The notes under the pieces are model-generated. The model searched no databases, was not told the origin of the DNA, and saw only the letters and a list, made by a program, of their open reading frames with translations. Below, in pieces: positions 1-6,367 of a stretch of 8,948 nucleotides of DNA. Numbering within the stretch: position 1 is the first letter of the stretch; the number at the start of each line of letters is the position of its first letter. Made by a program: the position numbers and the translations under genes. Origin of the DNA: Oscillospiraceae bacterium. Its GTDB lineage: Bacteria > Bacillota > Clostridia > Oscillospirales > Oscillospiraceae. The stretch covers positions 1-8,948 of the forward strand of contig JAIEFH010000025.1 of NCBI GenBank assembly GCA_029067025.1. Direction: 5' to 3'.

Positions 1-799
1 CGTCCACCCCTTCAACGACCTGACCGTCTCCACCGGCCAGGGCACCATCGCCTATGAGATTTTCAAAGACCTGCCCAACGTGGACGTAATTTTGGTGCCC
101 ATCGGCGGCGGCGGTCTGGCGGCGGGGGTGGCCACCCTGGCCAAGCTGCTCAACCCGTCGGTGCGGGTCATCGGCGTGGAGCCCTCCGGGGCGGCGTCTA
201 TGAAGGCCAGCCTGGAGGCGGGCCACGTGGTCACCGTGAACCCCATCAGCACCATTGCCGACGGCGTGGCGGTCAAGACCCCCGGCGACCAGGTGTTCCC
301 CTATATCCAGAAAAACCTGGACGGCGTTATCACCATCGACGACGACGAGCTGGTGGACGCCTTCCTGGACGTGATGGAAAAGCACAAGATGATCGTGGAA
401 AACGCCGGCCTGCTCACCATCGCCGCCTTAAAGCATCTGGACTGCCAGGGGCAGAACGTGGTCCCCGTGCTGTCCGGCGGCAACATGGACGTCATCACCA
501 TCTCGTCTCTCGTCCAGCACGGGCTCATCAACCGGGGGCGCATTTTCACCTTCTCGGTGCAGCTGCCCGACCGGCCCGGCGAGCTGCTGCGTATCGCCGA
601 CCTGGTGGCCAGGCAGAACGGCAATATCATCAAGCTGGATCACAACCAGTTTGTCAACATCAACCGTCAGGCGGGGGTGGAGCTGAAGGTCACGCTGGAG
701 GCCTTCGGCCTGAGCCACAAGGGGGAGATCATGGACGCCCTGCGCCAGGCGGGCTATCAGGTCAAAGAGGTGCCCCTCAGCGGCACGATCACGGGATAA
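1..799 (+). CDS. ilvA: Threonine dehydratase (threonine ammonia-lyase), C-terminal 265 residues with one ACT domain; 5' end outside window
   Basis: PLP enzyme that deaminates L-threonine to 2-oxobutyrate and ammonia, feeding isoleucine synthesis or threonine catabolism. The reading frame is open from base 2, so the gene starts upstream and the N-terminal part with the Schiff-base lysine is not visible. Seen, numbered from the first visible codon: PFND and GQGTI near residues 3-16, the glycine-rich PLP-phosphate loop GGGGL at 35-39, ADGVAVKTPG near 86, and SGGNMD near 158, whose serine is expected to contact the PLP ring nitrogen. A single ACT domain occupies about 180-257 (IFTFSVQLPDRPGELL at its start). 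One C-terminal ACT domain matches the short biosynthetic/catabolic clostridial form of about 400 residues, not the E. coli IlvA form with its longer regulatory domain. The ACT domain implies allosteric control by a small ligand, probably an amino acid. TAA stop at 797-799. Biosynthetic versus catabolic role cannot be decided here. Confidence 0.93.
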   Translation, partial: VHPFNDLTVSTGQGTIAYEIFKDLPNVDVILVPIGGGGLAAGVATLAKLLNPSVRVIGVEPSGAASMKASLEAGHVVTVNPISTIADGVAVKTPGDQVFPYIQKNLDGVITIDDDELVDAFLDVMEKHKMIVENAGLLTIAALKHLDCQGQNVVPVLSGGNMDVITISSLVQHGLINRGRIFTFSVQLPDRPGELLRIADLVARQNGNIIKLDHNQFVNINRQAGVELKVTLEAFGLSHKGEIMDALRQAGYQVKEVPLSGTITG

Positions 800-817
800 C
801 CCCCCGCGGACATGACG

Positions 818-842
818 TCACCCCGCCCATAGGGCGGGGTGA
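818..842 (+). terminator. Perfect 11-bp GC-rich hairpin after the threonine dehydratase gene; terminator-like but without a T tract
   Basis: Arms 818-828 and 832-842 are exact reverse complements (TCACCCCGCCC / GGGCGGGGTGA) around the loop ATA. The hairpin lies 18 bases past the ilvA stop, where an intrinsic terminator would be expected. It is followed by GAGAGAGCAA rather than a T run, so it may work poorly as an intrinsic terminator, stabilise the 3' end of the mRNA, or belong to a larger palindromic element. The 8-base palindrome TGACGTCA at 813-820 overlaps its left arm. Confidence 0.4.
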
Positions 843-858
843 GAGAGCAATTCACACT

Positions 859-890
859 CCCCCCACCGCCGCGATGGCGGCGATGGGGGG
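859..890. repeat. Strong inverted repeat, 14-bp arms with one mismatch and a 4-base loop
   Basis: Arms 859-872 and 877-890 pair at 13 of 14 positions around the loop GATG. The only mismatch is C866 against A883. Six G-C pairs form the base of the stem. No T tract follows on either strand, so it is not a standard terminator. It starts 17 bases after the end of the 818-842 hairpin. The two together look like parts of one palindromic element filling the ilvA-rpe gap. Confidence 0.6.
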
Positions 891-911
891 TATTCAGGTG
901 CGGCGCGCCGT

Positions 912-1040
912 CCAGACGCCAGACCGGGCGCGAGCGGGGGCGTGGGGGAACCGCCCAGCCGACCCTGGCGGCGACCTCCGCGTATTTTATCTTATGTGGC
1001 GGTTGGGCGGGGGTGTATCGCCCGGGCGGCTTTCGTCTGG
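912..1040 (+). other. Candidate structured RNA or palindromic intergenic element upstream of rpe
   Basis: Three helices can form together in nested order: 912-918 with 1034-1040 (CCAGACG/CGTCTGG), 924-930 with 1019-1025 (CCGGGCG/CGCCCGG), and 951-961 with 1000-1010 (11 bp, one G-U pair). The innermost loop holds a small GCGG/CCGC hairpin (968-971 with 978-981) and an AT-rich patch at 983-996. A competing local helix, 904-909 with 927-932, would exclude the second long-range helix. The element ends about 27 bases before the rpe ribosome binding site, so a cis-acting leader is possible. It matches no riboswitch class I can recognise. In DNA this GC-rich, 7-bp helices arise by chance, so the weight rests on the 11-bp stem and the compatible nesting. 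A dispersed repeat copy is the main alternative. The 800-1081 spacer holds no credible gene. Confidence 0.35.
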
Positions 1041-1081
1041 CCTGACCGTCAAACAAATCCACAAAAGAAGGGGTAAAAATC

Positions 1082-1732
1082 ATGGTCAAAGTGGCGCCCT
1101 CCATCCTTTCGGCGGATTTTTGCAATTTGGAGGCCGACATCCGCCGGGTGTCCTCGGCGGACTGGCTCCACGTGGACGTGATGGACGGGATGTTTGTCCC
1201 CAATATCACCATCGGCGTGCCGGTGGTGCAGTCCATCCGCAGGCACACGGATATGTTTTTGGACGTTCACCTGATGATCGACAAGCCCGCGCGGTACATC
1301 GACGATTTCTGCAAGGCGGGGGCCGACCTGCTCAGCGTCCACCTGGAGGCCGACCACCCCACCCGCATCGCCGACGCCCTGCGGGCCATGGAGGCTACTG
1401 GGGTAAAAAAAGCCGTCGCCCTGCGGCCCATTACGTCAGCCAAAGCTGTCCTGCCCTACATCGAACAGCTTGACATGGTGCTGGTGATGACGGTGGAGCC
1501 GGGCTTCGGCGGGCAGAAGTTCATGGACAGCCAAATGGACACCATCCGGGAGGTGCGCGCCATCATCGACCGCTACAATCCGACCTGCGAGCTGGAGGTG
1601 GACGGCGGCGTGGGGCCCGCCAACGCGAAAGCCGTCATTGAGGCCGGGGCCACGGTGCTGGTGGCGGGCAGCGCGGTCTATGGCGCTGCCGACCCGGCAA
1701 AGGCAATCGAGGCCCTGCGTCAAGCCAAATAA
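1082..1732 (+). CDS. rpe: Ribulose-phosphate 3-epimerase
   Basis: Interconverts D-ribulose 5-phosphate and D-xylulose 5-phosphate in the pentose phosphate pathway; cytosolic TIM-barrel metalloenzyme. The 216-residue length is normal for the family. Seen: PSILSAD at 6-12 (Ser7 region), HVDVMDG at 30-36 giving metal ligand His30 and catalytic Asp32, DVHLMI at 61-66 giving His63, VEPGFGGQ at 138-145 forming the phosphate-side loop, and VDGGV at 173-177 with the second catalytic Asp174. VAGSAVYG near the C terminus completes phosphate binding. ATG 1082 is preceded by AAGGGG (1068-1073) at 8-base spacing, and the protein begins exactly where family members do. It opens a tight run with recR (19-base gap) and fbp. 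In many Firmicutes rpe follows rsgA in the prkC-rsgA cluster; here it follows a structured spacer instead. No clear promoter is visible upstream. Confidence 0.97.
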   Translation: MVKVAPSILSADFCNLEADIRRVSSADWLHVDVMDGMFVPNITIGVPVVQSIRRHTDMFLDVHLMIDKPARYIDDFCKAGADLLSVHLEADHPTRIADALRAMEATGVKKAVALRPITSAKAVLPYIEQLDMVLVMTVEPGFGGQKFMDSQMDTIREVRAIIDRYNPTCELEVDGGVGPANAKAVIEAGATVLVAGSAVYGAADPAKAIEALRQAK

Positions 1733-1751
1733 GCGATTAGGAGACATCGAC

Positions 1752-2354
1752 ATGGACTATTTCCCCGCCGCCCTGGAAACCCTGGTGGAGCAGTTCGCCA
1801 AGCTGCCCGGCGTGGGGCGCAAGAGCGCCCAGCGGCTGGCTTTCTACATCTTAGATCAGCCGGAGCAGACAGCAAAAGATTTCGCCGCCGCCCTGCTGGA
1901 CGCGAAATCCTCCATCGGCTGCTGTCCGGTGTGCCAAAACCTCACCGACGGGGACGGGGAATGCGCCATCTGCGCCTCGTCCAAACGGGATCACTCCGTG
2001 GTGTGCGTGGTGGCCGACTCCAAGGACGTGGTGGCCATGGAGCGCTCCCGGGAGTACACCGGGGTGTACCACGTCCTCCACGGGGTCATCTCCCCCATGA
2101 ACCACGTGGGCCCCGACGACCTGCGCATCCAGCAGTTGGTGGAGCGGGTGGCGGAGGGGGGCGTGGACGAGGTCATCATGGCCACCAACCCGGACACCGA
2201 GGGCGAGACCACCGCCATGTACCTCAGCCGGCTGCTCAAGCCCTTCGGGGTAAAAACCACCCGTCTGGCCTACGGCATCCCGGTGGGCAGCCATTTGGAA
2301 TTCGCTGACGATGCCACGTTGATGAGGGCTTTGGAAGGACGCAGAGAAATCTGA
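1752..2354 (+). CDS. recR: Recombination mediator protein RecR
   Basis: Partner of RecF/RecO in loading RecA onto SSB-coated DNA during gap repair; forms a ring clamp around DNA. The 200-residue length is typical. Seen in order: N-terminal helix-hairpin-helix with LPGVGRKSAQR at 18-28, a four-cysteine zinc finger at Cys58/Cys61 and Cys71/Cys74 (with an extra Cys57), a Toprim domain from about 82 with VVADSKDVVAMER at 86-98 and ATNPDTEGE at 144-152, and a C-terminal GSHLEFAD segment matching the family's usual G-x-x-LEYAD. The open frame extends further upstream inside rpe, but ATG 1752 is chosen: TTAGGAGA (1737-1744) lies just before it and homology begins at MDYFPAALE. It starts 19 bases after the rpe stop and ends 15 bases before fbp, so it is probably co-transcribed with both. 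recR normally sits with dnaX and the YbaB gene; that context is absent here. Confidence 0.97.
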   Translation: MDYFPAALETLVEQFAKLPGVGRKSAQRLAFYILDQPEQTAKDFAAALLDAKSSIGCCPVCQNLTDGDGECAICASSKRDHSVVCVVADSKDVVAMERSREYTGVYHVLHGVISPMNHVGPDDLRIQQLVERVAEGGVDEVIMATNPDTEGETTAMYLSRLLKPFGVKTTRLAYGIPVGSHLEFADDATLMRALEGRREI

Positions 2355-2369
2355 TAAGGAGGACGCGCC

Positions 2370-4370
2370 ATGAAACCCACTGTCACCTTCTCCCCTGAGC
2401 GGCTGGAATACCTGAAGCTGCTGGCCCGCCAGTACCCCACCGTCCAGTCCGCCAGCACCGAGATCATCAACCTGCGGGCCATCCAGAACCTCCCTAAGGG
2501 AACCGAGCACTTCATCTCCGACGTCCACGGAGAGTACGAGGCGTTCCAGCACATCCTCAACTCCGCCTCCGGCGTGGTGCGGGTAAAGATCGACGAGCTG
2601 CTGGGCACCACCGTCCCCCGGTCCGACCGGGATCAGCTGGCCACCCTCATCTACTACCCCGAGGAGAAGCTGGAGGAGATCGAGCGGGAGACGGAGGATA
2701 TGCGGGAGTGGTACCGCATCACCTTCCACCGGCTCATCGACCTGTGCTGCCTGGTCAGCGCCAAGTACACCCGTTCCAAGGTGCGCAAGGCCATGCCCAA
2801 GGAATACGCCTATATCATCGACGAGCTGATCCACACCCACTACGAAAAGAACGAGGCGGACAAGCGGGACTATTACGAGAACATCATCAGCACCATCATC
2901 GACCTGGATCGGGCCTCCAATTTCCTGATCCAGCTGTGCGCGCTCATCAAGCGGCTGGCGGTGGATCACCTCCACCTGGTGGGGGATATATTCGACCGAG
3001 GCCCCGGCGCGGACGTCATCATAGACAGCCTGATGGCCTACCACAGCGTGGACATCCAGTGGGGCAACCACGACATCCTGTGGATGGGCGCGGCCTCCGG
3101 CTCCCGGACGCTTGTCGCCACCGTGCTGGTCAACTCCCTGCGCTACAACAACCTGGAGACCATCGAGACGGGCTACGGCATCTCCCTGCGGCCCCTGTCC
3201 GTGTTTGCCGACGAATTCTACCGCCACTGCGACATCAGCCGCTTTGAGGTGAAGATCGCCAAGGAGGATGAGGACAAGACCACTGACCGGGACAGGCTGC
3301 TGTGCGCCCGGATGCACAAGGCCATCTCCATGATCCTGTTCAAGCTGGAGGGGCAGAAGATCCAGCGCAACCCCGACTTCCTCATGGCCGACCGGCTGCT
3401 GCTGGACAAGATCGACTACGAAGCCAAGACCATCACCATTGACGGCGTGACCCACCCCATGCTGGACACCGACTTCCCCACCGTGAATCCGGCAGACCCC
3501 TATGCCCTCACCCCGGAGGAGGACACGCTCATCAACACCCTCACCCGATCCTTCCGCCACAGTGAGAAGCTCCAGCGCCATGTCCGCTTCCTCTATTCTA
3601 AGGGCAGCCTGTACCGCATTTACAACGGCAACCTGCTCTTCCACGGCTGCATCCCCATGCACGAGGACGGCTCCCTCATGCGGTTCTCCATCATGGGCTG
3701 CGACAGCCTGTCGGGCCGGAAATTCCTGGACTACGCCGACCAGCTGGCCCGCCGGGCCTACTACAATAAGGTCGGCTCCCCGGAGCGCCAGCAGGGCATG
3801 GACTTCCTGTGGTGGCTGTGGGCGGGGCGAAACAGCCCCATCTTTGGCCGGGATCGCATGACCACCTTCGAGCGCCGCTTCGTCGCCGACGAGTCCACCT
3901 GGGCGGAGACCAAAAACGCTTACTACCGCCTCTACAACGACCCGGCGGTGTGCGAGGGCATTTTGAAGGAATTCGGCCTGGAGGGCTCCCACTGCCACAT
4001 CATCAACGGCCACGTCCCCGTGAAGTCCAAGAAGGGGGAAAGCCCCGTCAAAGGCGGCGGCAAGCTGGTGGTCATCGACGGCGGCTTCTGCAAGGCATAT
4101 CAAAAAACCACCGGCATTGCCGGATACACCCTCATCTACAGCTCCAACTACTTCCGGCTGGTGGCCCACGAGCCCTTTGTGGGCAAGGCCGCCGCCATCC
4201 ACAAAAACTGGGACATTGCCTCCACCTCCCAGGTCTTCGAGCGGCTGGAGAGCCGGGCCATGATTCGCCAGACCGACATCGGCCAGCGGCTCCAGGGCCA
4301 GATCGACGAACTGGTGGATCTGGTGGCCGCCTTCCGCAGCGGCGCTATTGTGGAGAGCCACAAGACCTGA
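2370..4370 (+). CDS. fbp: Fructose-1,6-bisphosphatase class III
   Basis: Hydrolyses fructose 1,6-bisphosphate to fructose 6-phosphate, the committed gluconeogenic step; cytosolic and metal dependent. At 666 residues it matches the Firmicutes-specific class III enzyme (about 670 in Bacillus subtilis), unrelated in fold to the E. coli class I enzyme. Metallophosphatase motifs are visible: SDVHGEY at 50-56 (Asp51, His53), LVGDIFDRGPG at 203-213 (Asp206, Asp209, Arg210), WGNHD at 231-235 (Asn233, His234), HGC at 425-427 and NGH at 546-548 (His548). A charged segment near 100-175 interrupts the phosphatase core, as in other class III members. ATG 2370 has a strong AAGGAGGA site (2356-2363) 6 bases upstream. 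The gene is last in the rpe-recR-fbp run and is closed by an intrinsic terminator 19 bases on. Class III enzymes are reported to be activated by phosphoenolpyruvate; nothing in the DNA tests this. Confidence 0.97.
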   Translation: MKPTVTFSPERLEYLKLLARQYPTVQSASTEIINLRAIQNLPKGTEHFISDVHGEYEAFQHILNSASGVVRVKIDELLGTTVPRSDRDQLATLIYYPEEKLEEIERETEDMREWYRITFHRLIDLCCLVSAKYTRSKVRKAMPKEYAYIIDELIHTHYEKNEADKRDYYENIISTIIDLDRASNFLIQLCALIKRLAVDHLHLVGDIFDRGPGADVIIDSLMAYHSVDIQWGNHDILWMGAASGSRTLVATVLVNSLRYNNLETIETGYGISLRPLSVFADEFYRHCDISRFEVKIAKEDEDKTTDRDRLLCARMHKAISMILFKLEGQKIQRNPDFLMADRLLLDKIDYEAKTITIDGVTHPMLDTDFPTVNPADPYALTPEEDTLINTLTRSFRHSEKLQRHVRFLYSKGSLYRIYNGNLLFHGCIPMHEDGSLMRFSIMGCDSLSGRKFLDYADQLARRAYYNKVGSPERQQGMDFLWWLWAGRNSPIFGRDRMTTFERRFVADESTWAETKNAYYRLYNDPAVCEGILKEFGLEGSHCHIINGHVPVKSKKGESPVKGGGKLVVIDGGFCKAYQKTTGIAGYTLIYSSNYFRLVAHEPFVGKAAAIHKNWDIASTSQVFERLESRAMIRQTDIGQRLQGQIDELVDLVAAFRSGAIVESHKT

Positions 4371-4388
4371 CCCGTCTGGAAAATACAT

Positions 4389-4430
4389 CCTGTCCGTCCG
4401 CCGGGGATCCGCGGGCGGGCAGGCTTTTTT
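4389..4430 (+). terminator. Intrinsic terminator of the rpe-recR-fbp run
   Basis: Arms 4389-4401 and 4411-4423 form a 13-bp GC-rich stem with two G-U pairs around a 9-base loop, followed by one C and a run of six T (4425-4430). It lies 18 bases after the fbp stop and before the next promoter, so it separates the sugar-phosphate/recR genes from the VanW gene. Confidence 0.9.
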
Positions 4431-4473
4431 ACCCTCTGATACCGAATTGTAACCCTTTCCCTCACACTTTTTC

Positions 4474-4502
4474 TTGCTTGATCCGGCCTATCGTGGTATA
4501 CT
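4474..4502 (+). promoter_or_regulatory. Sigma-A-type promoter for the VanW gene
   Basis: TTGCTT (4474-4479) as -35 and TATACT (4497-4502) as -10, separated by 17 bases, with TGG directly before the -10 as an extended -10. Transcription would start near 4509, leaving a leader of about 30 bases. It sits in the AT-richer gap after the fbp terminator. The -10 is one base off consensus (TATAAT); the -35 matches consensus at its first three bases. Confidence 0.72.
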
Positions 4503-4537
4503 GTTTGTGATTGCGTTCGTAGGAGGTCTTCTGCGTT

Positions 4538-6361
4538 ATGGAACAATCTACTCCGAAAAAGAAAATTCCGGTCGGTCTCATCGCCGGCCTCACAGCGGCG
4601 GCCCTGGTCATCGCCGCCGCCAGCGGCTATTTAGGCCTGTGCGCCTGGGTGCGGGATAACGACCAGCTCCTGCCCGGCGCGGTGGCTGTGGACGACCGGG
4701 GAGATACGGTGGCCGACCTGGGCAAACTCACCCGGGAGGACGCTTTGGCCGTGGTCACCGAGGAAATGGATCAGCGCCTGGATAACCGCACGCTCACCCT
4801 CCTCTATGGCGAGGGCAAGCGGGTGGAACTCACCGGGGAGCTGATGGCCTGCGCTCCCGAGGCCGCGGTGGACGTGGGCTTCAGCGCCAAGGAGAGCCAG
4901 CCCTTCTGGAAGCTGGGCGCGCTCTGGCTGGGCGTGGCCAAGGAGCCCACCGACCTGTCCCTGTCCGCCGCCGCCTTCACCCCCGAGGGGGAGGCCGAGG
5001 CCAAACGGGTCATCCGGTCCATCGCCGACGAGCTGTATGTGGAGCCGGTGGACTTCACCTATGAGCTGGGGGATGAGGACGTGACCGTCACCCCTGGAAA
5101 CGACGGGCAGAAGGTGGACACCGACGCCCTGCTGGAAGCGGTGGAGGAGGCTCTGGCCCAAGGTAAGACTGAGCTGACGGTGGAGCCCGAGACCGTACCC
5201 AGCGCGGAGCTCAGCGGCGAGTCCCTCCACGAGCTCATCTATGTGGAGCCCAAGGCCGCCGGCGTGGATGAGGACGGCAAACTCACCCCGGCGGTGATCG
5301 GCCTGTCCGTCAACGCGGAGGAGGCCCAGACCTGTCTAGATGCCGCCGAACCCGGCCAGCCGGTCACCATCCCCCTGGAGTTCACCCCGCCGGGAACCAC
5401 CGGGGACGAATCCCTCTATTACAAAGATCTGCTGGCCTCCGTCACCACCAATCTGGACGGCGTGGCCAACCGCTCCTTCAACGTGGCCCGGGCCGCCTCC
5501 TTCTGCAACGGCAAGGTGCTGCAGCCCGGCGAGGTATTCTCCTATATCGGCACCATCGGCGACCCCAGCACCGCCAACGGCTACAGGACCAGCACCGGCT
5601 ACCAGAACGGCGAGACCGTTCCAATGGACGGCGGCGGCGTGTGTCAGATGTCCTCCTCCCTGTATTACTGCGCGGTGTACTCCAACCTTGAGATTGTCCG
5701 GCGGGCCTGCCACGCCTTCGCCACCGGCTATATCCCCAACGGGCTGGACGCCACCATATACTACCCCAGCCTGGACTTCAAGTTCCGCAACAACACCGGC
5801 TTCCCCATCAAGATCGTGGCCTACTGCGAGGGCGGGGCCTGGGGCAAGCTCACCGTCCAGTTCTACGGCAGCAATCCAGACGGCATCAAGGTGGAGACTC
5901 AGCGGTATACCCAGTCCTCCACCCCCTGGACTACGGTGTATGAGCCTGACGAGACCATCCCCCGAGGCACCACGAAGGTAAAAACCACCCCCTACACCGG
6001 CTATGTGGTGGACGTGTACCGCTGCGTGTACGACGCCAGCGGCAACCTCCTCTCCCGCACCTTTGAAAACCACAGCACCTACGCCAAGCGGGACAAGGTG
6101 ATTCTTTACAATCCCGCTGACGCGGGTCCCTGGGGTCCGGCGGTCACAGAGCCGATTGTCACCGATCCCCCGGTCATCATCGAGCCGCCCATTGTGACCG
6201 ATCCCCCCGTCATCCCCACCGATGATCCCAACCTGCCACCCATCTACCCCGATCCTTGGGTGGACACCACGCCGGAGCCTGAACCCACCCCCACCCAGTA
6301 TATCGACCTGCCCGGCGAGGGCGGATGGAGCGGATGGGACGACTGGAGCGGATGGGAGTGA
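4538..6361 (+). CDS. Membrane-anchored VanW-domain protein with proline-rich, tryptophan-ended tail
   Basis: Probable cell-envelope protein of 607 residues; biochemical role unknown. VanW was named for its place in vancomycin-resistance clusters, but VanW proteins are common in clostridia without resistance. Seen: a basic N terminus (KKK at 7-9) then one hydrophobic segment at about 11-37 with no good signal cleavage site, predicting an N-in membrane anchor with the rest outside. Residues 45-300 resemble the peptidoglycan-binding-like repeats that precede VanW in this family (inferred). The VanW domain spans about 312-445, with FNVARAA at 314-320, GGGVCQMSSSLY at 365-376, GLDATIYYP at 402-410 and DFKFRNNT at 413-420. 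A G5-like segment follows at about 450-525. The tail from 535 is Pro/Asp/Glu-rich with two copies of IVTDPPVI and ends in WSGWDDWSGWE. No LPXTG motif. ATG 4538 has AGGAGGT (4521-4527) 10 bases upstream. Nine cysteines are present. Confidence 0.88.
   Translation: MEQSTPKKKIPVGLIAGLTAAALVIAAASGYLGLCAWVRDNDQLLPGAVAVDDRGDTVADLGKLTREDALAVVTEEMDQRLDNRTLTLLYGEGKRVELTGELMACAPEAAVDVGFSAKESQPFWKLGALWLGVAKEPTDLSLSAAAFTPEGEAEAKRVIRSIADELYVEPVDFTYELGDEDVTVTPGNDGQKVDTDALLEAVEEALAQGKTELTVEPETVPSAELSGESLHELIYVEPKAAGVDEDGKLTPAVIGLSVNAEEAQTCLDAAEPGQPVTIPLEFTPPGTTGDESLYYKDLLASVTTNLDGVANRSFNVARAASFCNGKVLQPGEVFSYIGTIGDPSTANGYRTSTGYQNGETVPMDGGGVCQMSSSLYYCAVYSNLEIVRRACHAFATGYIPNGLDATIYYPSLDFKFRNNTGFPIKIVAYCEGGAWGKLTVQFYGSNPDGIKVETQRYTQSSTPWTTVYEPDETIPRGTTKVKTTPYTGYVVDVYRCVYDASGNLLSRTFENHSTYAKRDKVILYNPADAGPWGPAVTEPIVTDPPVIIEPPIVTDPPVIPTDDPNLPPIYPDPWVDTTPEPEPTPTQYIDLPGEGGWSGWDDWSGWE
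6155..6214 (+). repeat. Two direct repeats encoding IVTDPPVI in the VanW protein tail
   Basis: 24-base copies at 6155-6178 and 6191-6214 differ at two positions and lie 36 bases apart, in frame. They encode residues 540-547 and 552-559. The unit is short and proline-rich, the kind of tract that varies in copy number and spaces a domain away from the cell surface. Confidence 0.8.
6326..6357 (+). repeat. 14-base direct repeat encoding WSGW at the VanW protein C terminus
   Basis: TGGAGCGGATGGGA occurs exactly at 6326-6339 and 6344-6357, an 18-base period, in frame. It encodes WSGWD then WSGWE, the last residues of the protein. The second copy supplies the GGGAG (6354-6358) that serves as the likely ribosome binding site of the next gene. 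Confidence 0.85.
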
Positions 6362-6367
6362 CGTGCC

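Noticed and set aside
983..996. AT-rich patch that could be a -10 element for rpe
   Set aside because: TATTTT or TATCTT could serve, but no -35-like hexamer lies 16-18 bases upstream, and the patch sits in the loop of a predicted helix.
839..1045. 68-codon open frame in the ilvA-rpe spacer, with overlapping frames on both strands
   Set aside because: Arg/Gly/Pro-rich translation, no ribosome binding site, and the DNA is dominated by inverted repeats, which better explains the lack of stops.
1070..2257. GGGGTAAAAA recurring near 1070, 1400 and 2247
   Set aside because: One occurrence is the rpe ribosome binding region and the others are Gly-Val-Lys codons; three hits in different contexts do not support a regulatory motif.
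1851..4388. 845-codon open frame on the minus strand opposite recR and fbp
   Set aside because: It mirrors the GC-rich codon pattern of two clearly conserved plus-strand genes. Its translation is low-complexity (Val/Gly/Asp/His/Gln-rich), has no recognisable domain, and runs through the fbp terminator.
4448..4464. TGTAAC half site resembling a WalR operator upstream of the VanW promoter
   Set aside because: The second half site at the expected 5-base spacing is absent.
4629..4645. Possible lipobox (LGLC) at residues 32-35 of the VanW protein
   Set aside because: The residue before the cysteine is Leu rather than Gly/Ala/Ser, so lipid modification is unlikely; a plain membrane anchor fits better.
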